Assembly: GCF_005239225.2 (NCBI RefSeq)
Contig: NC_133299.1
Span: forward strand, 6,328,967 to 6,392,966
Length of the DNA stretch: 64,000 nt
From: Populus alba
Taxonomy: Eukaryota > Streptophyta > Magnoliopsida > Malpighiales > Salicaceae
Reading direction: 5' to 3'
Below are positions 13,501 to 24,322 of this stretch, in pieces (position 1 is the first letter of the stretch; each line of letters begins with the position of its first letter). Both the position numbers and the translations under genes were made by a program. The notes below the pieces were generated by a model. It had not been told where the DNA came from. It saw only the letters and a list, made by a program, of their open reading frames with translations, and searched no databases.

Positions 13501-14080
13501 ATTTTTTAACATTTGATAATCTAAAACAAGTCAAAACGCAGAAACGGCAACTTGATATTTAAAAACCAATAATATCAAAAACTACTTCATTTAAGTTCTT
13601 AAAATTATCAAAAACGCATAAATGGAACTTCATTAGACCAATTAAGTTATTAAAATGATTAAAAGACCAAACATGATAAGAGGGTAACGAAACATACAAT
13701 GATTCGATCTACACCAGCGTTCCAAGCCCTGCTCAACACGTTGGCTATATCAGCTACATGGTACTGCTTCCCATTGTAGATTCCTTTGAACATTCCATCT
13801 GCACGGAATTTTACACACGCACTGTTCAGTTTAAGAAGTTGAGAATAAGATAGAATGGAATTTAAAAATATGTTAACAATGTGTTTGATGAAATGTCTGA
13901 CTGACCTGTGAAGTTCACAGCTATATCTGCTTTTAGAGAAAACAACAAAATAACACGGAAAAAAAAAAGGGAATGAATTGAGTAAATTTAGGTTTTTCGA
14001 GATTAGAGATAAAAGACAAGAAAAGAAAAGAGAGGGATTTATAGTTAGTATCACTCGCCTATCATTCGTAAGGTTGCCAT
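7572..14080 (-). CDS. TatD-type metal-dependent nuclease (TATDN1-like), 12 exons
   Basis: This is a TIM-barrel hydrolase of the TatD DNase family; members degrade DNA and have been linked to apoptotic DNA breakdown and genome maintenance. Exons on the minus strand: 14080-14059, 13926-13906, 13798-13698, 13399-13342, 13240-13197, 13055-12975, 12320-12250, 12119-12009, 10966-10884, 8772-8556, 7990-7907 and 7641-7572 (TGA). They sum to 321 codons with all phases consistent, giving 320 residues. The protein starts MATLRMIDIAVNFTDGMFKG. Conserved blocks are [34 protein letters not shown] and IETDSPY, which carry the expected metal and catalytic residues. The first two coding exons are only 22 and 21 nt, and the first intron uses a GC donor. 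The ninth intron holds a TRIM retrotransposon. Tail-to-tail with CP33. Confidence 0.93.
9572..10638 (+). mobile_element. TRIM-type LTR retrotransposon in TatD intron 9, TSD AATCC
   Basis: Two direct terminal repeats lie at 9572-9915 and 10310-10638. Both begin TG and end CCCA(T/C)(G/A)TCA, and both contain the shared blocks CACACC(A/G)CAGATTA, GGCCTGTCAC-like sequence, GGGAGATTGAGCCCAT and GTTATTTATGTT. A primer-binding-site-like TATCAGAG (9923-9930) follows the left repeat, resembling the usual initiator-Met tRNA site. A purine-rich tract (about 10301-10319) precedes or overlaps the right repeat start. The same five bases, AATCC, flank both ends (9567-9571 and 10639-10643). The internal part is only about 394 bp and has no coding capacity, which fits a TRIM. 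The repeats have clearly diverged, so the insertion is not recent. It is antisense to the host gene. Confidence 0.85.
12659..12870. repeat. Direct duplication of about 119 bp in a TatD intron
   Basis: The block from 12659 to about 12751 recurs at 12778-12870. Shared sequence includes CATCATTATT, AATAACAAAATTCA-like, and GCATCACTCTCTTCTTAGAA followed by AGAATTAAGTTAAA. The spacing is about 119 bp. It lies in the intron between the exons at 12975-13055 and 12250-12320. Confidence 0.8.
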
Positions 14081-14635
14081 TGCTATTCAGAGACAGAACT
14101 TCCTGTTTGGTGGTGTCTCTGAAGGAGCACTTATTACTTCCCCTTCGTAAGCGACGTCGTTCACTGGCTGTCAAAATGGACCACTATTATACCAACAGGC
14201 TCTGTAGTTTAGGGCCCATGGCCCTGTTTAGCGAAGTTCTGATCTGTTCGTCCAAATGTTTCGAGACTGGTTTTCCTGGCCCAATTTCTAGAAAGGCTGT
14301 TCGCATTCCAGAGAAATTATACATAACAAGAGAAAGAACCTGGTCCGTTGGATCATAATCTTAATATCACATCGAATGACGGGTCATTTAATAGACAACT
14401 TGGATCCATGTTAAAATAAGAAAGTAACTTTGATTACTATACAGTTGATTATGATCAAAAGAGCTCGTCATGATGCGTATTTCTACCGGTAGTTTCAATT
14501 ATTAATTGTTGCTTTCTTTGTTAAATTATTTAACTGGAGTAGTGTTGTGATCAAGTGGTGTTGTTGAAAATTGGTGTAATGGGCCTAATGGGCTTAATTC
14601 ATGATTCTATATAAACAATCCTTTTTATGGTAATT

Positions 14636-16583
14636 TACTACTAGAATTTTCAAATTTACCGACGATATTTTTCAGGATATTTATACTTACAATCCTTCAA
14701 TACAAAACTTGCTGACATGATCATGAACAGAAGTCATTAAAAAAACTCTAGTTGGTGATTTGTTGTGTGTCGGTGAGTTCGTCAGTAATAATTTTATAAA
14801 TGGATTTACTTACGGATAAAGTGTGCAACAAAAACAAACTTTGTCCACTTCATTTCATCAGTACTTCCATCATTAAATATAAAATATCACCAACAGAAAA
14901 ATCGTATATCATTCTATCAGTGATTTTTTTGTTTGTCAGTGAATTTGACATGTAACTGTCAAACAGACTGTTTATTATTTCGTCAAGGAGTAAACAGTGG
15001 TAGTGGTATTTCTAGTAATTCTTTTTCAACTCTTTGAAATATACTGATGTGCTATGTTTATCGATAACCCCGTCAGTAAGAATTTTAAAAATATATTTTT
15101 TAAAAAATCTATTAAATAGAAACAGAAAATAATTAAAAAAATAAATTAATATAAAATTTAAATATTTATTACAAATTTAAAGAGTTCAAATACACATATG
15201 CAATGGCCAATAATTTACTATGATTTATACACCCATCTCATGATGGTTTGTTAGAGTCTTTCAAAAGATTAAAAAAAAAAAAAAAACCTAGTCGTGTCTA
15301 CATTAAGTTCTCCATCTACTATTGGACATTGATTGATATAATCTCGATTCATTCTCATTACATCCATAACCATATTCATATAATGATTATTATTATCATC
15401 TATAACTTCATGCACGTTGCTAAAACTAAAAGTTGACTTAACCACCCTTTCTATCATGGTTTCATAAGGAACATATGATTCTTTGTGTGCAAACTAACAC
15501 ATGTATCTCTCCAAAAACCCTTTTTTGATAGAGGATGCATCATTATAATAGTTAGATTGAGAAACATTTTATTTTTATACCTCTTACATGGACATCTAAT
15601 GCCTAATTCACTAATATCTCTTAGTTATATAATGTGTAATTAATAAAACCTTAAACCCTATTAAGATAATTAATTCATCCTACACAACCCTTCAGGTGAA
15701 TCTCAATACATTCATGAATGATCATCCATTACTTATGTCAAACTTATATAGAAATTTGATGACAATAAGTATTAAATAATTACGCAAACTAAATAAACAA
15801 TAGAACATTGGTTTAAATCAAACTATTCTAATAGTACAACTATATCATTATCAATTATCTAAATAAATTCAATTTTTTATACATTTACCAAAAATTTCAA
15901 CTTAACAACAAAATTAACAAAATATAAAATGAACTCGTTAAATAAGTCATTATTTATTTCATCACAAAACACCTAAGTCACAAATTAAAATTAAATTTTA
16001 ACAATTTACAAACAAGTATAATTTTACAAAATCTCAAACAAACCCTAACATGTACAAATCATATATTCATACAATAAATTTCTATGGAAAAAAGCTATAA
16101 TACAAGTAAACACTAAAAAAAAAAATATTTACTACAAAAATATACAATAAAAATTAACATTTTAAAATTGAGTTTAAAAAGAGAGAGAATATTTTTGCTT
16201 GCTTGAAGTGGAAAATTCAATAAAATCTAAATCAAAACAAAAATGCTGGCAATCTGAGTATTGAAGTGGTTGAATTTGTATGAAGTGTGAGGTTGATCTA
16301 TAATAAAATTGGGGGGGTGTTTGTTTTTGAGAAAAATAGAGGAAGAAGAATGGGGAATTGAGAGGAAAGTTATTTGCCAGGTCATAAATTAAATATTATA
16401 AACAAATTTAATCGAAGGATTTAAATTTATCATTAATTTTGTCTGTAAATATGACGCATCATTGTTGTCGGTGTTTATTAATAACTACTACTAGGTCATA
16501 TTTAATTGGAAAAATTCACACAAATTATCAACGGAATATTTCCAATTGGTGTGTCTGTATATTTTGCTAATTTTATGGCAGTG
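14636..16583. mobile_element. Non-autonomous CACTA-type (En/Spm) DNA transposon, TSD ATT
   Basis: The left end reads TACTACTAGAATTTTC and the right end, on the other strand, reads CACTGCCATAAAATTAGC. These are degenerate versions of each other and of the CACTA(C/A)AAGAAA-type terminus. Both are followed inward by a TACCGACG / TACAGACA-like block. The same three bases, ATT, flank both ends (14633-14635 and 16584-16586), as expected for CACTA elements. Sub-terminal motifs of the CGTCAGTA / GTCGGTGA kind recur through the first 450 bp. No transposase frame is seen in the 1.95 kb. The first terminal C is mutated to T on the left. It lies between the TatD promoter side and the bHLH 3' end. Confidence 0.75.
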
Positions 16584-17001
16584 ATTCTAGCCTTCGCCCA
16601 AAAATGAATATAGGACTCTTTCACTCCTTAGCATCCTTGAACACAGAAACATCTTCATTGTCGGTGAGTCAGCACTTAATTCAAGCAAGAGTTGAAACCT
16701 TTTTTTATGGGATTATCAAATGAGATTGTGCAGAAACAATCAGAGCATACCACATAGTTCACCAACATGACAAGGAACTTAGTTAATTAGCATAAACTTC
16801 AACCTTGGGAATAAACATATAAAAGCAGCTGTATGATTATCCTCCCACCAACATTGTAACCACTAGTATCTATACCTTGCCTATTAATTCCCTATTGTTC
16901 CCTCAACACAGGCAAAGAGTGATCGTCTAAACAAGAGCACAGAAAAAGAGTTTGATGTTCTTAATTATAACTAAAGAATATGAATACGATGTCCTCCCAC
17001 A

Positions 17002-18668
17002 CTAATAACAACTGCCTGCAGCTGGTACAGTAGTAGTACTAGATGCATACTGCCTGTCCACAACCTCAATCAGTCTGTTGGCTATGGCACTAGCATAAAC
17101 ACATGATCCTTCATTTATCTGCAACATTACAAGTACATGTCTCCATCAAAACCCCTCCTTTTTGAATTAATTGTGTGCTTATTAAACCAAGCAATTTAAA
17201 TTTAAAGATGGAGGCTGATACATGAAAACTGACCTTGGTGTTGAACAGAAAGCTGTAGTAATCACCGATAAGGCCACCAGCAGCATGGTGGAGATCAAGC
17301 TGAAGCTCATCAAGGACTTTGGAGACATATAACAAGCAATTAACTCTCTTTCTCTGAACCAGTTTGATTGTAACTTCGTCTTCGATTAGGCGGACATCTA
17401 CCTCGGTGTCCTTGGACTTCCTCTGAAGCCAAGAACTTCTTAATGATCCGTTACTGTATGTTGACTGATCTGGTTCAACCTTGGTGTCAGAATTATCAAG
17501 AACTTCTACCCCACCATCTTCTTCAGTCTTGCGCCATTTGCTTCTCTCTCGACCGCATCTCTTCTTCTCCACTAGTAATTTTAGCTCCTGAACCGTCCGA
17601 AGAAGTTCTTTGATATAATCAATTGCTTCTCCCACCACAGATGCCCTATCGTTCTACCACACCAAATAATGGATATTTAGCATCCAAAAATATGAACAGG
17701 GTCATTAAGAAGCAAATGACACCAAATAACAATGATCAATTAATATATATATGGTAATTAAGCAAATGTAATAGAGCTGATCATGTGATATTAACTAGTA
17801 CCTTGGAAGGATTTGGAACCAAGTTCCTCAAAGCAGTGTACTTTCCATTCAAGTGTTCTCTCCTTTGGCGTTCCGTAGCGAAATGCTTAGTAACTTTGCC
17901 AGTCTTCCTAATTCCCTTACCAATGCAAGCCATTTCATCAGTAAACTCAAAAACCCCATCTCCATGATCCCCATCCTGGTAACTAAGGCCTCCACCACTT
18001 TGTCCATCCACATGATCATCCCCTTGGCCTCCACCAAACAAGGGCGTGGGCAAAGTATAACCATGCGGGGGCAAAGACTGAACCAGTTCCCTAAACAAAT
18101 GAGGCTGTGGAGCAAGTGTGTATGGGTCGAAACGCGCAGATGTGTTGTCCACCCCCATGAAGCCCAAAGGAGCCTTATGGGCAGGGTTTGTAAAGGAAAT
18201 TGATGAATTAGGAAGCAAAGTAGATGTTGATGTGCATCTAGGCAAGTTGAAAAGATTAAGAAGGTCTGGTGGCAAGGAGGATTGTGTATTAGCAGTAGCA
18301 TCAAAGCTACTATTTTGATCAAGTACTTGGTGCATCTCTTGGAATTGAATGATATTGGGATCCCAATTGGAGGAGTGGTCATATGATAGGAGTTGAGTAG
18401 GGTACTGTTGCATTAAATGGTGGTTGGTATTGTTATTGCTGAAAGCCATGTGATGTTGAAGTTGGATTTCTTCCATGGAGGCAGCAGCAGCAGACTCTTC
18501 TTGGGGGTAATGATTGGAAAACTCTTCCATGGATAGTTTGAGATGCTCTTCAAAGCTATTTGTGGTACTGTTACCTGCCATGAGTGGTATAGCATGGCAA
18601 AACCCATCATCAGTAACATCTTCTACCATGGAGTTGTTGGGTTCAAAGCAAGCTGTCTCTACATACAT
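17002..18668 (-). CDS. bHLH91-like: bHLH transcription factor, bHLH10/89/91 clade (anther/tapetum type)
   Basis: This is a nuclear basic helix-loop-helix factor. In Arabidopsis the bHLH10/89/91 trio acts redundantly in tapetum and pollen development with DYT1 and AMS partners. Three exons join in phase 0: 18668-17802, 17653-17234 and 17118-17002 (TAG), giving 467 residues. The start MYVETACFEPN resembles the family start MYEESSCFDPN. A long Gln/Asn/Ser-rich N-terminus contains PPDLLNLFNLPRC. The bHLH (about residues 264-315) reads KHFATERQRREHLNGKYTAL, then LRNLVPNPSK across the intron to NDRASVVGEAIDYIKEL. The H-E-R residues for E/G-box contact are present. After the domain come VEKKRCG, SSWLQRKSKDTEVDVRLIED and the ACT-like QLDLHHAAGGLIGDYYSFLF. 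A 5' UTR intron and a TATA box lie upstream. Confidence 0.95.
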
Positions 18669-18707
18669 GTTTAGGATGACAATATGCCTTGGTTACCCTT
18701 TGGTCTC

Positions 18708-18859
18708 CTGCAAAATGTATTAGTTAGAACCAAAAATGAGACCCCCAGAAAGAAAGAAAGAAATGAAATGAAATTTATGAGTTCGTGATGGAAAACAAAA
18801 ACCCAAAAAGAAACCAAAGAAGTTGACAGTACTAGCTAGTACTCCATTGAAGAACTTAC
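18708..18859 (-). other. Probable 5' UTR intron of the bHLH gene
   Basis: On the minus strand a strong donor (TTT|GTAAGT, 18859) and acceptor (TTTTGCAG, 18708) bracket 152 bp, with the acceptor 39 nt upstream of the start codon. It is consistent with a spliced leader but was not tested against transcripts. Confidence 0.5.
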
Positions 18860-18895
18860 AAAGAAAAAGCTTGCTTTCTTGATTAGCTAGTTCTG

Positions 18896-18924
18896 AGAGA
18901 GAGAGAGAGAGATGGAATTTTATA
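18896..18924 (-). promoter_or_regulatory. Candidate TATA box and CT-repeat leader of the bHLH gene
   Basis: On the minus strand TATAAAAT (18924-18917) is followed immediately by a (TC)n run (18911-18896). The spacing puts transcription start near 18890, about 220 nt before the ATG. Pyrimidine repeats just after the TATA box are common in plant core promoters. Confidence 0.45.
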
Positions 18925-19245
18925 CTCCTATATAGGAAGGGGAAAGGAGGAGGTAGGAGGAGAAAGGGAATTGAAAGTTGTAACTGAATACTGTGTATTT
19001 TATACAAATATTAATAAAATAATTCTAATAAAATAATATATATTATATATTATTCTTTAGTGTTGGAATTCAAATGAATTAGTTGGGGAGGGCGGTGTTC
19101 TTCAAGAAAAAATCTTCGTCAGGATTGTTAACTATTTTTCATGTGATGATTTCCTTCCTTTTCTGTCAGAAGGAAGGCAGGTTGTTACCAAGATTCCCCG
19201 CAAATGGGTCCTACTCATTATCTGAACATGATTTTCAGTTTTTTT

Positions 19246-19251
<6 letters not shown>

Positions 19252-19290
<39 letters not shown>
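19252..19290. repeat. (TA)n microsatellite
   Basis: Roughly 20 uninterrupted TA dinucleotides follow a T10 run, then AATATATATAAAAT. It is likely polymorphic in length. Confidence 0.95.
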
Positions 19291-19297
<7 letters not shown>

Positions 19298-19419
19298 TAA
19301 AATAAGATGGATGGTTTTCTTTTACTTTTTTTTTCCTTGCAAAGAGCAGCAGCTCAATCACAGGTTAGAAGTTGCCGTTATTTTTTATTACATTTTAATT
19401 TTTGTATTTTAAATTATTA

Positions 19420-22400
19420 TTTTAATTTTTTTTATTGTTTTGATGTTAAAAATTAATTTTTTTAAAAAATTAAATTTATTATTTTTAATACATTTTCAAG
19501 TAAAAAAATCTTTCAAAATCAATCTTTATTACACTTTCAAACATTTCTTTATTTTTTAATTTTTTTGGTTTTAATTTAATTTAAGTTTTTAGTGCTTTTA
19601 AAATTATTTTAATTTATTGAAATTAAAAATAATTTTTTTTAAAAAAATATTATATCAATATATTTATATAAAAAAACATATTTTTAAAAAATCATGAAAG
19701 TTTGTGGGATATTTGCAGCCTGCAGGTGCTAATACGCTTATAGACTGCCTAGAAAAATACCCATAAGAATCAATCGTGGGCCGTACTTTGGAGTGCATAT
19801 CTCTGTTCAACTGCAAGGCATGTACAAATTGATCACTCAATAATTTGTCCACCTCTCTCTTTAAAACGAAAGAGAAAGAAGACAGAAAAGGGTGCCTGCT
19901 TTGTTATAACTAGCCTCTTTTCATGTATTAAATTGACAAAAAGAATTACTAAGAGCGTAGATTGATATTTTGATGATAGGTATGTTTTAAAGTGATTTTT
20001 TTTTGTTTGAAAATATATTAAAAATAAAAAAAAATGTGTTTGTTTTTAAGATAGCTTCTGTGATTGTAATTTTTAAAAAATAAATTTAAAAGAAGTTTGG
20101 TTAGGTGTGATTAATTGGATTTAGATACATGTTTGGTAAAAATTGTGGTTGAGGTTTATATATAGAAAAAAATATGTATAAAATATATAGTTGTGATTGT
20201 TTTTTCAAAAGTGTTTTTTACTTGGAAATGTATTAAAATATTTTTTTTAAAAAAAAACTTATTTTAATATCATTACATCAAAATGATATGAAAATACAAA
20301 AAAAATAAAAATTAATTTGAAGTAAAGTAAAAAATTAAATTTTTTTTTAAAAAAAATACTTTTGAAACATAAAATCAAATAAAATTTTACGAAACTCAGT
20401 TAAAAAAAATATAAAAAATTAATTAATAAAAACTATATCTTAAACTCAAGTTTTTTATAGACTCTATAATATAAAACATAGTATGATATATTACTAAACA
20501 CCTAACTATAATTTTTTATACCATAAACATAAAAACTACAAATATAAAAAAACATGTCAAAACCGCTTCACAAAAAATTATGATTTCAAACTCAAGTTTT
20601 TAATAGGCTTCACAGTATAAAATACAATCTGATATATTACTAAACATCTAATTATATTTTTTTTACACCATAAATATAAAAACTACAATTAAACAAACAC
20701 ACCCTGAATCTCTTTTCCTTTAATTCTTTGTTTTTTAAATTTCAATTCCGTTGTTAACAAGGGATTGATCACTAAAAATGGTGATTTTTTTTTTTTTTTG
20801 TTGGTGATCAGAAAGGAGGCAAAAGGCTAATAAATCATGACGGTGGGGGGATTCTGAGAATTGCAAGGGCTAAGCAACTGCTAAAGGTTGGAATGTCAGG
20901 CAGGTACTTCTGTAGCTGTGTCAGGACATTTTTCTTCTTTGTAATCAGAGGAGGACAGTGTTGTCCATCTCCCCCGCAGTGAACAGTACATTGGTGTTAA
21001 CGCAGTACACTTTACATTTGACCGGTTCATGGCTTCTCCTCAGGACCGTTTAGTACCTTTTTTATATACACACTAGCTATTTAGAGTATGTTTTTCAATG
21101 GAATAGGAATTGTTTTTTAAATAATTTTTTATGTAAAAATATATGTTAATAATATTTTTTTATTTTTTTAAAAAATTATTTTTAATATCAGCATATCAAA
21201 ATGATCCAAAACATATAAACTATATTAAATTTTAACATACAAATAGAGTCTTAATAATTTGCGATTCAACATGGGTTATATTTATTTTTTCATAAAAAAT
21301 ACAGGTTTTTGAAAAAAAAACTTTTTTTATATAAAAATTATAAATATAAATTAACAAACTTAATTATATTTTATAAATATTGGTGATAAACCATCATTTC
21401 AATACCTTAGCAGAAAAAAGATGTCACGGCAATTCAAATGATACAATAAAAAAATATTTTTAAATATTAAAAGACGTTGCCCGTATGGCCTGAGAAACAT
21501 CAATTTCTCCCACACGTTAGAGTGTGCATTGAAGCGCATTAATCAATTTAAATTTTTTTTTCTATATTTTATATTCATGAAAACAGATTAAAAATACAAA
21601 AATTCCTTGGACATCAATTTTAAAATATGTGGTTTCAGTGGAGTTGTTTCATCGTATAAAAAGATTTATTTTTCCCTAAACAATCTAATAATAACTACTA
21701 CACACGGTAACCAACTTAATAATTTGTATGGGAAGTCTAAAATTATCATGTTCAAGTAAATATTACCTCTGAGTCTGTATGGAAAGAGTTTTTCCAAAGC
21801 CTTTAATTCTACATGTCTCCTAACATATCTATATATGTTTTATTATTTCATTTTAAATAAAAATATATATTTTAAGTTTTGGTTTTGACATAAATGTGAT
21901 AATTTAAAGTGTGAAGAATATAATATTTTTATTGGACACAGACACGTGTTCGATATATTTATGATTTTTATTATTATCATACAAAGAACCAAATGGTAAG
22001 AAAAAACATGAGGTTGGACCTGCAAAGGTGGCATAACTGAGATGCTTATAGGCTAGAAAGGGTGCAAGCTAATTCATATAAAGGCCCAAGTTGGTCGGCG
22101 AATTATGGATAAATTGTTTCATGGATGTATATATTTAGGTCAAAAATAAATAAAAAATAAATAAAATAAAAATTATTCACGCGAATTGTGGGTATTGAAG
22201 CGAAAGGATGGTAGTTTAGGTCGGAGGGGTAGATCGAAGGTGTGTTTACTCCATGTATGTGTGGTCCCCTCCATGATTTCAATAAATACTCCACCTCTTC
22301 CATGCAAATTGCTACCTCAAACTAACCCCTTATTTATCCTTCAATTTTGAGTGCATAAATTCATTAATCTTAAAATAGATTTAATTTGATTAACGTATGA

Positions 22401-22700
22401 ATTGTTTCGAAAGTATTAATTTTACACAAGAAAAATCCCAATCTCTTGTGTGTGGATTGCAACCAAAGTAGCTAGCTCCTACCTATAATGGGATTTGATA
22501 TGGGATATATGGGTGGATTTTTTTCATCATATAGAGTTTATTTAACAATATAATTATGGTTGTTTTTTAAATAATTTTTCATGTTAAAATACATGCTAAT
22601 TATATATATATATTTTTATTTTTAAAAAATTATTTTTGATATCAGCATATCAAAATAATTTAAAAAAACTAAAAACATATTAATTTAAAATTAATAAAAA
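19420..22700. other. Gene-free AT-rich region with several MITE-like relics
   Basis: No gene is recognised. Related AT-rich blocks appear at about 19420-19690, 20185-20400, 21100-21240 and 22555-22700. They share the core TTTTTTAAATAATTTTT..ATGT, AAAATTATTTTT(A/G)ATATCA and CATATCAAAATNAT, which is also the centre of the better-preserved element at 63244-63450. A less AT-rich island at about 20800-21060 has no recognisable identity. Confidence 0.6.
19690..19945. repeat. Diverged duplicate block, copy 1 (partner at 22815-23143)
   Basis: Shared sequence with 22815-23143 includes GAAAGTTTGTGGG, GCCTAGAAAAATNACC followed by AATAAGAATCAA, ATCTCTGTTCAACTGCAAGG, CAATAATTTGTCC and CTGCTTTGTTATAACT followed by CTCTTTTCATGTATTAAA. 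The order and orientation are conserved. The second copy has an extra GGACGACAGA-containing insertion and a G12 run. Confidence 0.8.
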
Positions 22701-22814
22701 AAATTAAATTTTTAAAACAAAGAAAAAAAAAACAGGCTGCAGGAATATGATGATTTTTCTTTTGTATATGTTCTTGTTTTCTTACCAAGAGGAAACAGCT
22801 TAATTTGCTAAAGA

Positions 22815-23143
22815 ATCATGGAAAGTTTGTGGGGGTGTTAATTTCCAGGTCCTAATTACTACGGTTTTTAATTGCCTAGAAAAATCACCAATAAGAATCA
22901 ACCAATGAGAAGGACGACAGACAAGTTTGTGGGGGGGGGGGGCATATTCTGGAGCTCATCTCTCTGTTCAACTGCAAGGCATATACAAATTGATCACCCA
23001 AATCATGCGCAACAAACAACAACAGGACATGCTCTGTCTCCATTCAATAATTTGTCCGCCTCGCTTTTTTAAAACCAATGAGAAGGACGACAGAAAAGTG
23101 GACCTGCTTTGTTATAACTTCCCTCTTTTCATGTATTAAACTA
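22815..23143. repeat. Diverged duplicate block, copy 2 (partner at 19690-19945)
   Basis: Same blocks in the same order as 19690-19945. This copy has an internal short repeat (CCAATGAGAAGGACGACAGA at about 22902 and 23075) and a poly-G run at 22931-22942. It abuts the duplication that starts at 23115. Confidence 0.8.
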
Positions 23144-24322
23144 GGTTCGGTGATGTTACCGTTGGGTCGGACTACAATATCTGCACCTGAGCTCGATCCC
23201 AATCCAAACCTGAACTTGATTGAGTATAAATTAAACCTAACTCAATTAGGGTTTGAGCATTCATTGTTCATCCCTTGGGTATTTATTAGATGTTCATACT
23301 CCAATTTGAACAAAAAAATCAAAATATAACGTGTTGTGCGTTTAATAAATCTTGTATAAAAGTAAAAGGATTTATCTTTTTATCTAATGATTTAAAATAT
23401 AACAATTTTAAAAAACACTTCAAATTTGTATCAATCATATAGATTAACAATAGAAATAAACAATAGAAATCTAAACATTAACATGCTCAATGAGGGGGGT
23501 GCATTTCAAATACTAGATAAAAAAACAGCAAGTACACCTTTAAAACAAATAAAACAAAACATTTAACAACAAATTCTTTAAATAAAACAAGTTCAATTCC
23601 AAAAAAACATTTCCTCGTGATTACAAGTGGAGAGTACAACTCTTCACTTAACAAGTGGAGAGTACAACTCTTCACTTAACAAAAACGCAGCAAGAAGCAT
23701 GAAAAAATTGCTTGCGCAAAACCTGTGATCAAACATCAGATTTTTGTAGGTCCCGTGAGCCAAAACGCAGCTGCTAAAAATAACCAAACATTATATTATT
23801 GAGTTTGACAAAAAAATGCAACATCTAACACAGAGCCAAACACTTTCTTTAACTTCCCTCTTTTCATGTATTAAACTAAGATCGGTGATGTTACCGTTGC
23901 GTTGGAATTGCAATATATGCACCTGAGCTCCATCCTAACCCAAACCTGAACTTGATCAAGTATAATTTAAACCTAACTCAATTAGGTTTTAAGTATTCAT
24001 TGTTCATCCCTTAGGTATTCATTGGATATCCGTTTTTCAATTTGAACAAAATACCAAAATATAAAGATCTATTTTTTTTTTTATCTAATGATTTAAATAT
24101 AGCAATTTAAAAATCATTCAAATTTACATCAATCATATAGATTAACAACATAAATAAACAATAAAAATCAGACATTAATATATTAATAGAGAGGGGTGTA
24201 TTTCAAATGCTAGAAAAAAAAATACAACAAGTACACCTTTTAAACAAATAAAATAGGAACATTTAACAACAAGTTCTTTAAACAAAACAGGTTCAACTCA
24301 AAGAAAACATTTCCTCGTGATC
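23115..24322. repeat. Tandem segmental duplication, two copies of about 0.5 kb
   Basis: Copy A (23115-23622) and copy B (23850-24322) share, in order, TAACTTCCCTCTTTTCATGT, GGTGATGTTACCGTTG, ACCTGAGCTC, CCAAACCTGAACTTGAT, ACCTAACTCAATTAGG, TTCATTGTTCATCCCTT, CAATCATATAGATTAACAA and ACATTTCCTCGTGAT. Many substitutions separate them. The 228 bp between the copies is unique and contains a perfect 28-bp tandem repeat. Confidence 0.88.
23623..23678. repeat. Perfect 28-bp tandem duplication
   Basis: Two adjacent identical units (23623-23650 and 23651-23678) begin ACAAGTGGAGAGTACAAC and end TCTTCACTTA. Their identity contrasts with the diverged larger duplication around them, so this is a recent slippage or repair event. 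Confidence 0.95.

Noticed and set aside
17849..18382. Long overlapping open frames on both strands within bHLH exon 1
   Set aside because: They are shadows of the real frame; no domain, splice context or start signal supports them.
23623..23678. Possible CRISPR-like or regularly spaced repeat
   Set aside because: Only two directly adjacent copies without spacers, in a plant nuclear context.
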